Origin: Streptosporangiaceae bacterium
Lineage (GTDB): Bacteria; Actinomycetota; Actinomycetes; Streptosporangiales; Streptosporangiaceae
Length of the DNA: 9,267 nucleotides
Direction: 5' to 3'
Assembly (NCBI GenBank): GCA_030045175.1
Contig: JASIBM010000322.1
Location: 1 to 9,267 of the forward strand
Part shown: one piece after another, positions 1-6,066 of the stretch
Numbering within the stretch: the first letter of the stretch is position 1
Layout: each line of letters opens with the position of its first letter
Notes under the pieces: generated by a model
The model's database searches: none
Told to the model about the DNA's origin: nothing
What the model saw: the letters and a program-made list of their open reading frames with translations, nothing else
Made by a program: the position numbers and the translations under genes

Positions 1-1399
1 CGCCGCCGACATCGGCCCCGTCCGCCGCGTTCGTCTCTCCAGGGAGCCCCCACTGCCTGGCTAGCGGGTCGAACGAGCCGCCGAGCGCCAGCGTGGCCGA
101 CGTCAAGATCACCGTCCGGCGGCCGAACAAGCGGTCAGCGAGCAGCCCGCCCACCGACAACGGGGCCACTCTCAGCGTCGGCGGCCGGCCGGCCTCGTCG
201 GCCACTGGCCGGTCCATCCAGACCACGTCGGATCGATCGGCGATGCCAGGGCGAAACGCCCTGAGCATCCGCTCCGCCGCCTCCGCCAGCTCGGCGACGG
301 CGACCAGTGCCGACCGGCGGGCGGCGATTCGCTCCGGATCCTCCTCACCGTCCTTGGCGCTGGCCCTGAACTCGGCCGCGCATCCGGCGGCCGCGTCGCG
401 CAGGGACGCTAGAGCGGCGGCGACGGCTTCGTCGAGCACGTCGATCCGCCCGGCCGGGGTGTCGGCGAGCGCCCGCTCCGCGGCGGCCGCCGCGTCCCGC
501 AGCCGGTCCACCGTCTTCTCCTCGATCATCTTTCCGCAGCGACGCGCCGCGGTCTCAGCCGCGACGGCCGACAACTCGTCAGCGGCGACCGAGGTGACCC
601 GGTCAACCAGGTCGTGCGCCTCATCGATGATCACGACGTCGTGCTCGGGGAACACGTCGAAGTCCTCGAGCGCGTCGATCGCGAGCAAGGCGTGGTTGGT
701 CACCACGATGTCCGCCCGGCCTGCCGCGTCGCGCGCGAGCTCGGCGTAACACTGGCTGCCGAACGGGCAGCGCTGCACGCCGAGGCACTCACGGGCGTTG
801 ACGGACACCTGGCGCCACGCCTGCTCGCCCACCCCAGGCACTAGCTCATCCCGGTCACCGGTTTGCGTCGTGGCCGCCCATTCGTGCAGCCGCTGCATCT
901 GCCTGCCGATCGCTGAAACTGCACCAGGATCGAACAGCGCCGGCGCCTCCTCGTCTGGCGGACCGCCGCGCAGCCGCAGCAAGCATAGGTAATTACGCCG
1001 GCCCTTGAGCATGGCGAAGTCGGGATCACGGCCGAGCGCAGGCGCGATCGCGGCAGCAAGCCGGGGCAGATCCTTGTCGATGAGCTGGCGCTGCAACGCG
1101 ATCGTGGCGGTGGAGACCACCACGGTCACGTCGCTGTCGACGGCGTGCTTGGCAGCGGGCACGAGGTAAGCGAGCGACTTGCCTGTTCCCGTTCCGGCCT
1201 GAACGGCGAGGTGCTCCCCCGTGTCGATCGCGCGCTGCACCGCGCGTGCCATCGACACCTGGCCAGACCGCTCGGCCCCGCCGATCCCAGCGACCGCCAG
1301 CGCGAGCAGCCTGGCGACTTCGTCGCTAGCATCAGCGATGCCGACATCCGCGCCGCCCGCGTCAGCGGCACGAGCGGCTCGAACCTCTGCGGGGGACAT
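1..1399 (-). CDS. dinG: DinG/XPD-family Fe-S ATP-dependent DNA helicase, partial (C-terminus missing)
   Basis: Superfamily 2 DNA helicase of the DinG/XPD group, expected to unwind DNA 5'-3' during repair or replication restart. The 466 visible residues read without a stop to the left edge. Walker A is AGTGTGKS (68-75) and the DEAH box is at 259-262. TNHALL (234-239) and TSATL (433-437) match conserved helicase motifs. Four cysteines, C139 (in KGRRNYLC), C205, C211 and C217, are placed like the [4Fe-4S] ligands of this family. Helicase domain 2 with motifs V and VI is beyond the window; relatives are roughly 640-720 residues, so about two thirds is present. ATG 1399 is the first possible start because an in-frame TGA lies two codons upstream (1403-1405). 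This ATG has no good Shine-Dalgarno, but a leader ORF ends just before it. DinG and YoaA types cannot be separated here. The family call is firm; the symbol is tentative. Confidence 0.93.
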   Translation of the reverse strand, partial: MSPAEVRAARAADAGGADVGIADASDEVARLLALAVAGIGGAERSGQVSMARAVQRAIDTGEHLAVQAGTGTGKSLAYLVPAAKHAVDSDVTVVVSTATIALQRQLIDKDLPRLAAAIAPALGRDPDFAMLKGRRNYLCLLRLRGGPPDEEAPALFDPGAVSAIGRQMQRLHEWAATTQTGDRDELVPGVGEQAWRQVSVNARECLGVQRCPFGSQCYAELARDAAGRADIVVTNHALLAIDALEDFDVFPEHDVVIIDEAHDLVDRVTSVAADELSAVAAETAARRCGKMIEEKTVDRLRDAAAAAERALADTPAGRIDVLDEAVAAALASLRDAAAGCAAEFRASAKDGEEDPERIAARRSALVAVAELAEAAERMLRAFRPGIADRSDVVWMDRPVADEAGRPPTLRVAPLSVGGLLADRLFGRRTVILTSATLALGGSFDPLARQWGLPGETNAADGADVGG

Positions 1400-1402
1400 G
1401 GC

Positions 1403-1432
1403 TCACAACGCTATCGCGTCCTCAGCTTTCAT
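1403..1432 (-). CDS. Possible nine-residue leader ORF before the helicase gene
   Basis: ATG at 1432 opens a nine-codon ORF (MKAEDAIAL) ending at TGA 1403-1405. It is in frame with the helicase ATG, separated only by that TGA and one GCC codon. GAGG at 1438-1441 sits 5 nt upstream of this ATG and is a better ribosome site than anything before the helicase start. A natural reading is that ribosomes load at 1432, terminate and restart at 1399, so helicase translation is coupled to the leader. The alternative is that the TGA is a sequence error or mutation and the helicase really starts at 1432. Chance occurrence is also possible in so short an ORF. Confidence 0.4.
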   Translation of the reverse strand: MKAEDAIAL

Positions 1433-1437
1433 TTTGA

Positions 1438-1441
1438 CCTC
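1438..1441 (-). promoter_or_regulatory. Shine-Dalgarno-like GAGG serving the leader ORF
   Basis: Read on the minus strand, GAGG is followed by TCAAA and then ATG (1432). It is the only convincing ribosome site between the inverted repeat at 1474-1511 and the helicase ATG at 1399. Confidence 0.45.
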
Positions 1442-1473
1442 GCTGCGGCGAGTTGGGCAGCCTCTCATGATCG

Positions 1474-1511
1474 CGAAGACTTTTGTGTCGCCGGTGACAC
1501 AAAAGTCTTCG
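1474..1511 (-). terminator. 16-bp inverted repeat, probable terminator of the ABC operon
   Basis: The arms at 1474-1489 and 1496-1511 are perfectly complementary (core GACTTTTGTGTC) around a 6-nt spacer. The hairpin begins 18 nt after the stop of the ABC permease, where a terminator is expected. There is no U-run after the stem, which is common in high-GC actinomycetes. The A/T tracts lie inside the arms. Because the helicase gene starts about 75 nt further on, the repeat could instead be, or also be, an operator near its promoter. A 10-bp palindrome GGCTTAAGCC (1511-1520) abuts it on the operon side. Confidence 0.6.
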
Positions 1512-1529
1512 GCTTAAGCCAAACGCCGG

Positions 1530-2447
1530 TCAGCAGGTGACGTTGGCGCGCTGCAACCGGACCCAGGCAACGGTCAGGAAGATGATCGCGTACACCGCGA
1601 ACGACTCGAATCCGTGCCGCACGTCTGGCCACGCGATCGGCATCCGCAGCAGCGCGTCGAACGAGAACCAGAAGTGGGTCGGCAGGATCGGGTGAATGGC
1701 GGCCACCTGCGGGATGGCGTCGAGAATCTGGCTTCCCACCGCGACGACCAAGATCGCGGCCATCACGGCGATCGCGTGCTGCGTGAACGTCGAGAGCGCG
1801 AGCCCGATCGCGCCGAGCGACGCGAGCGCGGCGGCGACGTAGCCGACGATCACCGCGAGTCGCCCCAGGCCATCGGCCAGCGACACGGTGTCGCCGGACA
1901 GCAGCGTGACCCGCCCGATCGGGAAGAGCACGGCGCCAACCGCCAGCCCCACGCCGGCCACCAGGACGCACGCGACCACCGCGAACACGACGATCATCAG
2001 GTACTTGGTAAACAGCAGCCTGGTGCGCCCGGCCGGGACGGTGAGCAGCGTTCGCAGCGTGCCGAGGCCGGCCTCGCCCGCGATCGAGTCCCCGCTCACC
2101 ACCGCGATCGCCAGCGGCAGCACGAGCGCGAGCAGCAGGAACAGGGTCAGCAGCGACAAGAACACGCCGTTCTCGGCAACCTGGCCGATGAGCACGCCTG
2201 CCCCTGGCGGCCCGCCAGCCCCCGGCGGCGGCGCGCTGACCCGCAGCACGATGCCGAGGAAGATCGGCATCGCGACGAGCAAGGCGAACATCATGAGGTT
2301 GCGCGGTCGAAGAAAGACGATTCGCAATTCAGAACGGAACAGCCGGAGCCAGTGCCCGACCCCGCCAGCCAGCCTGGTCCCCGAGCCGGTCCGCGAGCGC
2401 CTGACCCCAGGCGAGACCAGAATGTCCTCGCCTTCAGCCGTTGACAT
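1530..2447 (-). CDS. ABC-2 type transporter permease
   Basis: Integral membrane subunit of an ABC exporter, 305 residues from ATG 2447. About six hydrophobic segments are visible, near residues 50-69, 94-117, 146-176, 196-217, 225-245 and 282-297. This is the usual topology of ABC-2 permeases. The cytoplasmic stretch GEAGLGTLRTLL followed by VPAGRTRLL (about 124-145) matches the conserved loop that contacts the ATPase in this family. A GTG at 2459 would add four residues, but ATG 2447 has GAGGG (2453-2457) with 5-nt spacing, so I chose it. The start overlaps the end of the ATPase gene by 14 nt, implying translational coupling. It is the last gene of a three-gene operon and ends just before the inverted repeat at 1474-1511. 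The substrate cannot be read from the sequence. Confidence 0.92.
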   Translation of the reverse strand: MSTAEGEDILVSPGVRRSRTGSGTRLAGGVGHWLRLFRSELRIVFLRPRNLMMFALLVAMPIFLGIVLRVSAPPPGAGGPPGAGVLIGQVAENGVFLSLLTLFLLLALVLPLAIAVVSGDSIAGEAGLGTLRTLLTVPAGRTRLLFTKYLMIVVFAVVACVLVAGVGLAVGAVLFPIGRVTLLSGDTVSLADGLGRLAVIVGYVAAALASLGAIGLALSTFTQHAIAVMAAILVVAVGSQILDAIPQVAAIHPILPTHFWFSFDALLRMPIAWPDVRHGFESFAVYAIIFLTVAWVRLQRANVTC

Positions 2448-3405
2448 CGAAACCCTCACCGGTCAGCTCGACGAACAGGTCCTCCAGGCTGGGCCTTATT
2501 GTCTCCAGGCCCGCGACGGGAACCCCGGCGTGCACGAGCTCGGCGTTGATGAACTCCGGGGCGCTGGCGCCGAGCCGCGCGGTGACGCGGCCGTCATCGG
2601 AGACGATGTCGGCGAGCCCGAGCCTGGCGAGCTCGTTGGACGCGAGGCCAGGCTTGGCCGTGCGGACCGCGATCCGCGGCTCGCCGCGACCGCGCAGGTC
2701 GGCCAGCGCGCCCTGGAACACCAGCTTGCCCAGGCTCATCACCCCGACGTGCGAGCAGATCTGATCGACCTCGCTGAGCAAGTGCGAGGAGACGAAGACC
2801 GTCGTGCCGCTGGCGGCGATCTGCTTGATCAGCGATCTGATCTCCCGGGTGCCCTGGGGGTCCAGGCCGTTGGTCGGCTCGTCGAGGATCATCAGGTCCC
2901 TGGGGCGCAGCAGCGCGGCGGCGATGCCGAGCCGCTGCTTCATCCCCAGTGAGTAGGCCCGGTATCGCTTCCCGGCCGCTGCCAGCAGGCCGACCTGCTC
3001 GAGCGCGTGATCGATCCGGTCGCGAGCGCTGAGCGGGTCGGCCGTCCGGTCGGCGGCGTCGCATCTGGCCAGATTCTCTCTCCCGGATAGGAACGGGTAG
3101 AACGCCGGGCCCTCGACTAGCGCGCCGACCCTGGGCAGGACCGAGTCGAGCCCGGCCCGCATTGGCGTGCCGAGCAACTCGAAGCTGCCCCCCGTGGGGT
3201 AGACCAGGCCGAGCAGCATCCGGATCGTGGTCGTCTTGCCCGACCCATTCGGCCCGAGGAACCCGTAGACGCTGCCAGGCGGCACCGCCAGGTCGATGTG
3301 ATCCACAGCGACCTGCCCGCTGCGGAACCGCATGGCCAGGCCGCTGGTCGCGATCGCCGGGGCTGGGTCGGCTGGCTCCGGGCCTGAGCTGACGCCCTCA
3401 GTCAC
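2434..3405 (-). CDS. ABC transporter ATP-binding protein (DrrA/CcmA-like)
   Basis: Nucleotide-binding subunit that powers the permease encoded next to it, 323 residues. Walker A is GPNGSGKTT (51-59), the signature is SLGMKQR (152-158) and Walker B with the catalytic Glu is LMILDEP (171-177). The D-loop follows at GLD (180-182) and the switch His is H208 in SSHLL. A roughly 100-residue C-terminal extension ends in SLEDLFVELTG, typical of ATPases paired with ABC-2 permeases. The start is a GTG whose G is the last base of the upstream gene's TAG, giving a one-base overlap and no strong separate ribosome site. Translation is therefore probably coupled to the LolA-like gene. The first 20 or so residues are Pro/Ala-rich and variable. 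All catalytic motifs are intact. The transported substrate is unknown. Confidence 0.95.
   Translation of the reverse strand: MTEGVSSGPEPADPAPAIATSGLAMRFRSGQVAVDHIDLAVPPGSVYGFLGPNGSGKTTTIRMLLGLVYPTGGSFELLGTPMRAGLDSVLPRVGALVEGPAFYPFLSGRENLARCDAADRTADPLSARDRIDHALEQVGLLAAAGKRYRAYSLGMKQRLGIAAALLRPRDLMILDEPTNGLDPQGTREIRSLIKQIAASGTTVFVSSHLLSEVDQICSHVGVMSLGKLVFQGALADLRGRGEPRIAVRTAKPGLASNELARLGLADIVSDDGRVTARLGASAPEFINAELVHAGVPVAGLETIRPSLEDLFVELTGEGFDVNG
2453..2457 (-). promoter_or_regulatory. Shine-Dalgarno GAGGG that decides the permease start
   Basis: GAGGG lies inside the end of the ATPase gene, 5 nt before ATG 2447. It favours that ATG over the GTG at 2459, which has only a weak purine stretch upstream. 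Confidence 0.55.
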
Positions 3406-5282
3406 TAGATCTTGGCCGCGTCCGCGAAGAGAACCGCGGGGGTGACGGCGCCGATCAGGACCTGGTCCTTGCTGGTGATCAAGATGTTGACCAGCCTGGT
3501 GCTGATCAGCCTGCCGCTGCCCCAGGCCCCGTGCACCCTGGTTGCCGAGTTCAGCAGCGTGCGCAGCATCGCGATCGCCTGCCCGCCCGCGGCAGGAACG
3601 GGTGAACCATGCGTACCCGGCTTGACCATGGCGGGCGCCCGGCTGCCGGATGCAGCGGACAGTGCCTGCCCGGCCGGTATCACGGCGACGGACAACCAGC
3701 CGCTGCCAAGCACCCGCGGCCCGGCGGACGGGACGGTCGCGATCCGCGGCGCCGCAGCGATGGCCTGATGCAGCCGCAGGCAGGTCAGGCCGACCGAGCC
3801 GCCTGTGGTGACCTTGGTGATCTGGCCATTCAGCTTCAGGACGCGCACGTGCACTCCGGGCGTCGCTAGCTTGGGCAACGGCACCTTGGGCACCATGACC
3901 CTGGGCACCGCGACCGCCGGAGCGGACTGACCGCCGAACACGCCGGACAGGCCGCCCAGCCCAGCCAGGCCACCCAGCCCACCCAGGCCCGTCAGGCCGG
4001 CCAGGGAGCCCGGCAGCCTCACGACATGCACGTGCGCGCCGGGTGGCGGCGTGAACGTGAAGTTGGACGCCGCGGGCTGGCCAGGGGAGAAGGTGGTGAA
4101 GCCGATCTGGAACGCCGGGCTTGACGAGCCGCGCGGGATCACCTGGACCTGCAGCGGCAGGTAGCTCTTCGCGTCGACCGCGATCAGGATCTGGCCGATC
4201 AGCGACTGATTGCTGCGCGGCTCGATCGAGAGCTGGTAAGCCGGGCGGCCCGCGACGACCGTGGTGCCAGTGACGGTCACGTTCGTGGTCGGCCCGAGCA
4301 TGGCGAGCAGCCGCTGCGCGGCCTGGAGCGGGGTGACCGCCTTAAGCACGCCGACGGCCACGTTCGGCGAGACCTTCAGTCCCCGCAGCTTCATCAGCGC
4401 GCGCAGCTTGGCGGGCGCCAGCCGCGCGATACGGAACGGCACCGCCTTCCAGCCGGGATGCACCGGGTTGAAGTTGATGAAGCCGCCGCCGTTGTTGCCC
4501 AGGTTCTTGATGTTCACCGGCAATGCCCGCAGCGCCGGGCACGCCGCCTGGGATCGGGCCTTATTGGCCTGGCTGGCGCGACTGACCTGGGTGGCGCGAT
4601 TGGCCTGGGTGGCGCGCACCGACCGCATCAGCGCGGCCATCTCACGCTGCAAGGTCCGGTTGCTGACCTGGCTGGACTGCGACAGCCGCAAGATCAGTCG
4701 CCTCATGCTGGCCGGCGTATTCCCAGGGAGAGCCGGCGTAGTTCCTGGGACGAGACGCACCTGCTGCTGCAAGAACGCGGGGATGTGCGCGACCTGCGCC
4801 GGCCGCAGGTGGCTGAGCCGCCACAGCGCGGTGGTCTTCCCTGCAGGCTGGCCGAGAATGATGTGCGTGGCTACCTGGCCTTGGCTCTGCCATAGCCAGA
4901 CCTGACTGCCATTCACCCGCAGATCGGTCTCGCCGAATGACACGGGAACGGCGATCCTGACGTGCCGCGGTCCTGAGTACCAGATCTGCACGGTATGGCT
5001 GCCTGCCAGCCAGGATGCGGCCGACAGCGCGGACGACGGCAGCCCGGCGATGTCAGGCAGCGCGGGGAAGCCCAGGTTGGCACTCTCCGAGATCACCGCC
5101 GTCATGGCCGGTGGCAACGTCGCGTGCCGCATGGCGGCGAGCAGTTGCGCCGGGGTCTTCTTGGGCAGGCCGGGCGGGGCCGCGCTGGCGAACATCGTGC
5201 CAGCCACCAACGCGCTGACCACCACTACCGCGCCGGCGCAGGACCACAGGACCTTGCCTCCGAAATGGCGCACGTAACCCAT
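3405..5282 (-). CDS. Exported LolA/RseB-like protein with low-complexity insertions
   Basis: A 625-residue secreted protein. A signal peptide is clear: basic start, hydrophobic run near 16-31, likely cleavage after ASA (34). Residues about 43-145 (with NLGFPALP, VQIWYSGP and GETDLRVNG) and about 315-415 (with TPLQAA, VAGRPAYQL and FTFTPPPGA) resemble the two halves of actinobacterial LolA/RseB-like proteins. The two halves are split here by about 170 unusual residues. That insert holds three hexapeptide repeats (223-240) and C248. A Gly-Leu run follows at 425-451, then a C-terminal part with AWGSGRLISTRLVN and GAVTPAVLF. The predicted mature protein has only two cysteines, C248 and C501, which could form a disulfide. 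Start ATG 5282 has GGGAGG 6 nt upstream. It heads the operon with the ABC ATPase and permease. Family assignment is from remembered motifs; lipid or lipoprotein binding is inferred. Confidence 0.8.
   Translation of the reverse strand: MGYVRHFGGKVLWSCAGAVVVVSALVAGTMFASAAPPGLPKKTPAQLLAAMRHATLPPAMTAVISESANLGFPALPDIAGLPSSALSAASWLAGSHTVQIWYSGPRHVRIAVPVSFGETDLRVNGSQVWLWQSQGQVATHIILGQPAGKTTALWRLSHLRPAQVAHIPAFLQQQVRLVPGTTPALPGNTPASMRRLILRLSQSSQVSNRTLQREMAALMRSVRATQANRATQVSRASQANKARSQAACPALRALPVNIKNLGNNGGGFINFNPVHPGWKAVPFRIARLAPAKLRALMKLRGLKVSPNVAVGVLKAVTPLQAAQRLLAMLGPTTNVTVTGTTVVAGRPAYQLSIEPRSNQSLIGQILIAVDAKSYLPLQVQVIPRGSSSPAFQIGFTTFSPGQPAASNFTFTPPPGAHVHVVRLPGSLAGLTGLGGLGGLAGLGGLSGVFGGQSAPAVAVPRVMVPKVPLPKLATPGVHVRVLKLNGQITKVTTGGSVGLTCLRLHQAIAAAPRIATVPSAGPRVLGSGWLSVAVIPAGQALSAASGSRAPAMVKPGTHGSPVPAAGGQAIAMLRTLLNSATRVHGAWGSGRLISTRLVNILITSKDQVLIGAVTPAVLFADAAKI
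3930..4010 (-). repeat. Gly-Leu-rich repeat inside the LolA-like gene
   Basis: Residues 425-451 are mostly repeated GL, GGL and AGL units, encoded by a roughly 9-bp periodic GC-rich tract. The run lies between the second LolA-like half and the C-terminal part. It probably acts as a flexible or surface-hugging linker. Confidence 0.75.
4563..4616 (-). repeat. Three 18-bp tandem repeats encoding RATQAN-type hexapeptides
   Basis: Three successive 18-bp units encode RATQAN, RATQVS and RASQAN (residues 223-240), followed by a degenerate fourth. The Arg/Gln/Ala-rich, hydrophilic composition suggests an exposed helix or linker in the insert that splits the LolA-like domain. Slippage in this tract could change its length between strains. 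Confidence 0.75.
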
Positions 5283-5288
5283 CGCGTA

Positions 5289-5294
5289 CCTCCC
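5289..5294 (-). promoter_or_regulatory. Strong Shine-Dalgarno of the LolA-like gene
   Basis: GGGAGG on the minus strand lies 6 nt before ATG 5282 and fixes the start of the operon's first gene. It supports the short, well-formed signal peptide read from that ATG. Confidence 0.75.
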
Positions 5295-5404
5295 ATGATG
5301 CGTTGCCCAGCTTACCCGCCCCGTCTGACAACCGCTTGCCCCGCTGGTCAGCGCCCATTGCCTTGACCATAAGACCTGCCGGGCGACGATCCAGCGACGA
5401 CAAC

Positions 5405-5432
5405 TTTCCAGCAGATGCTATGGTGTTACACT
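5405..5432 (+). promoter_or_regulatory. Candidate promoter of the DUF4234 gene
   Basis: TACACT (5427-5432) is preceded by TG one base upstream, an extended -10. TTTCCA (5405-5410) lies 16 nt before it as a poor -35. TATGGT (5419-5424), also with an upstream TG, is an alternative -10. Either places transcription start 60-80 nt before ATG 5506. Judged by eye only. Confidence 0.35.
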
Positions 5433-5505
5433 TCGGGAGGAAGTAGCCATAACAGTCACTGCGCCATCACTTGTGCGCAGCAGACGAGGAGGGGATGGGG
5501 GGGCC

Positions 5506-6045
5506 ATGACGCCTACGCCCGTGACGGGACTGGCCGGCAAGCTTCGCAATCCGGTAGCCGTGTGGCTGCTGGCACCGGTGACGCTCGGCATCTATACGCT
5601 GGTCTGGTACTACAAGGCAAACAAGGAGACCCGGGACATGGGGGTTGTGGCTAGTCCCGGGACCTCGCTGCTGGCGATCACGTTCGGCGCGTTCATCGTG
5701 GTTCCGCCGTTCGTCTCGATCTACAAGACCGGTGGGCGGATAGCTCAGGCGCAGCGTGCGGCTGGAATGCCCGAGACCTGCAACCCGGTAGCCGGATTGC
5801 TACTGTGGATTTTCGTTTTCGGCACCGGTTCGCTGTACTACCAGAGCGAACTCAACAAGATCTGGGCCCACTACGGGAACCCGCCGGCCGGCTCGCAGAT
5901 CCCGGTTGCCCCTGTCCAGGCAATCGGGTACCAACCGCAGGGTTACCCTGCCGGGGCTCAGGCCGCCCTTCCCGGCCAGCCGCAGGGCTACTACCCAGTT
6001 GGTGGCCAGGCCGCTCCTGGTGGCCAGGAGGAAACAACGAGCTGA
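5506..6045 (+). CDS. DUF4234 domain membrane protein with Pro/Gly/Gln-rich tail
   Basis: Small membrane protein of 179 residues. The segment RNPVAVWLLAPVTLGIYTLV at 14-33, with WYYK and NKE just after it, matches the start of DUF4234, a family of unknown function. Three hydrophobic segments lie near 16-37, 54-74 and 93-117. The remaining 60 residues form a hydrophilic tail rich in Pro, Gly, Gln and Tyr, with YQPQGYPAG and GQPQGYYPVGG as imperfect repeats. ATG 5506 was chosen over GTG 5473 because DUF4234 homology begins just inside it and GAGGAGGGG (5486-5494) lies upstream, though 11 nt away. A four-codon ORF (ATG 5495) ends in a TGA overlapping ATG 5506, perhaps by chance. The gene stands alone on the plus strand and converges with the next gene, leaving 17 nt between stops. 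No function can be assigned. Confidence 0.88.
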   Translation: MTPTPVTGLAGKLRNPVAVWLLAPVTLGIYTLVWYYKANKETRDMGVVASPGTSLLAITFGAFIVVPPFVSIYKTGGRIAQAQRAAGMPETCNPVAGLLLWIFVFGTGSLYYQSELNKIWAHYGNPPAGSQIPVAPVQAIGYQPQGYPAGAQAALPGQPQGYYPVGGQAAPGGQEETTS

Positions 6046-6066
6046 CCAGCTTGCCGCTCGGGTCAG
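6014..6066. terminator. Weak hairpins at the convergent 3' ends
   Basis: A 7-bp stem with a 3-nt loop (6014-6020 with 6024-6030) sits in the last codons of the DUF4234 gene. A 6-bp stem (6042-6047 with 6061-6066) spans both stop codons. Either could help end transcription of the two converging genes, but there is no U-run and such short stems are common by chance in this GC content. Confidence 0.25.

Larger units (their letters stand above)
5283..5505. other. Divergent intergenic region between LolA-like operon and DUF4234 gene
   Basis: The two flanking genes are transcribed away from each other, so both promoters should lie here. On the plus side, two overlapping extended -10-like sequences are visible near 5416-5432. 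On the minus side I see no convincing -35/-10 pair. A TATGGT at about 5371-5376 is possible but has no good -35. A purine-rich GGGAGG at 5435-5440 looks like a ribosome site but has no start codon at a suitable distance. No gene or RNA gene is recognisable. Confidence 0.6.

Noticed and set aside
93..749. Plus-strand ORF of 218 residues
   Set aside because: It is antisense to the helicase, whose Walker A, DEAH and cysteine motifs read cleanly on the minus strand. Its product is Ser/Ala/Arg-rich low complexity, as expected of a shadow frame.
1474..1511. Inverted repeat as the end of an insertion sequence or MITE
   Set aside because: No partner repeat, target-site duplication or transposase is visible nearby, and the position right after a stop codon fits a terminator better.
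1888..2952. Plus-strand ORF of 354 residues across permease and ATPase genes
   Set aside because: It runs antisense through two genes with intact family motifs and has no recognisable domain. Its length reflects high GC.
4261..4905. Plus-strand ORF of 214 residues opposite the LolA-like gene
   Set aside because: It is antisense to a gene with a clear signal peptide, strong ribosome site and LolA-like motifs; its own product shows no domain.
5343..5366. GGTCA...TGACC dyad in the divergent intergenic region
   Set aside because: Only 5 bp per arm with a wide spacer; too weak to call an operator.
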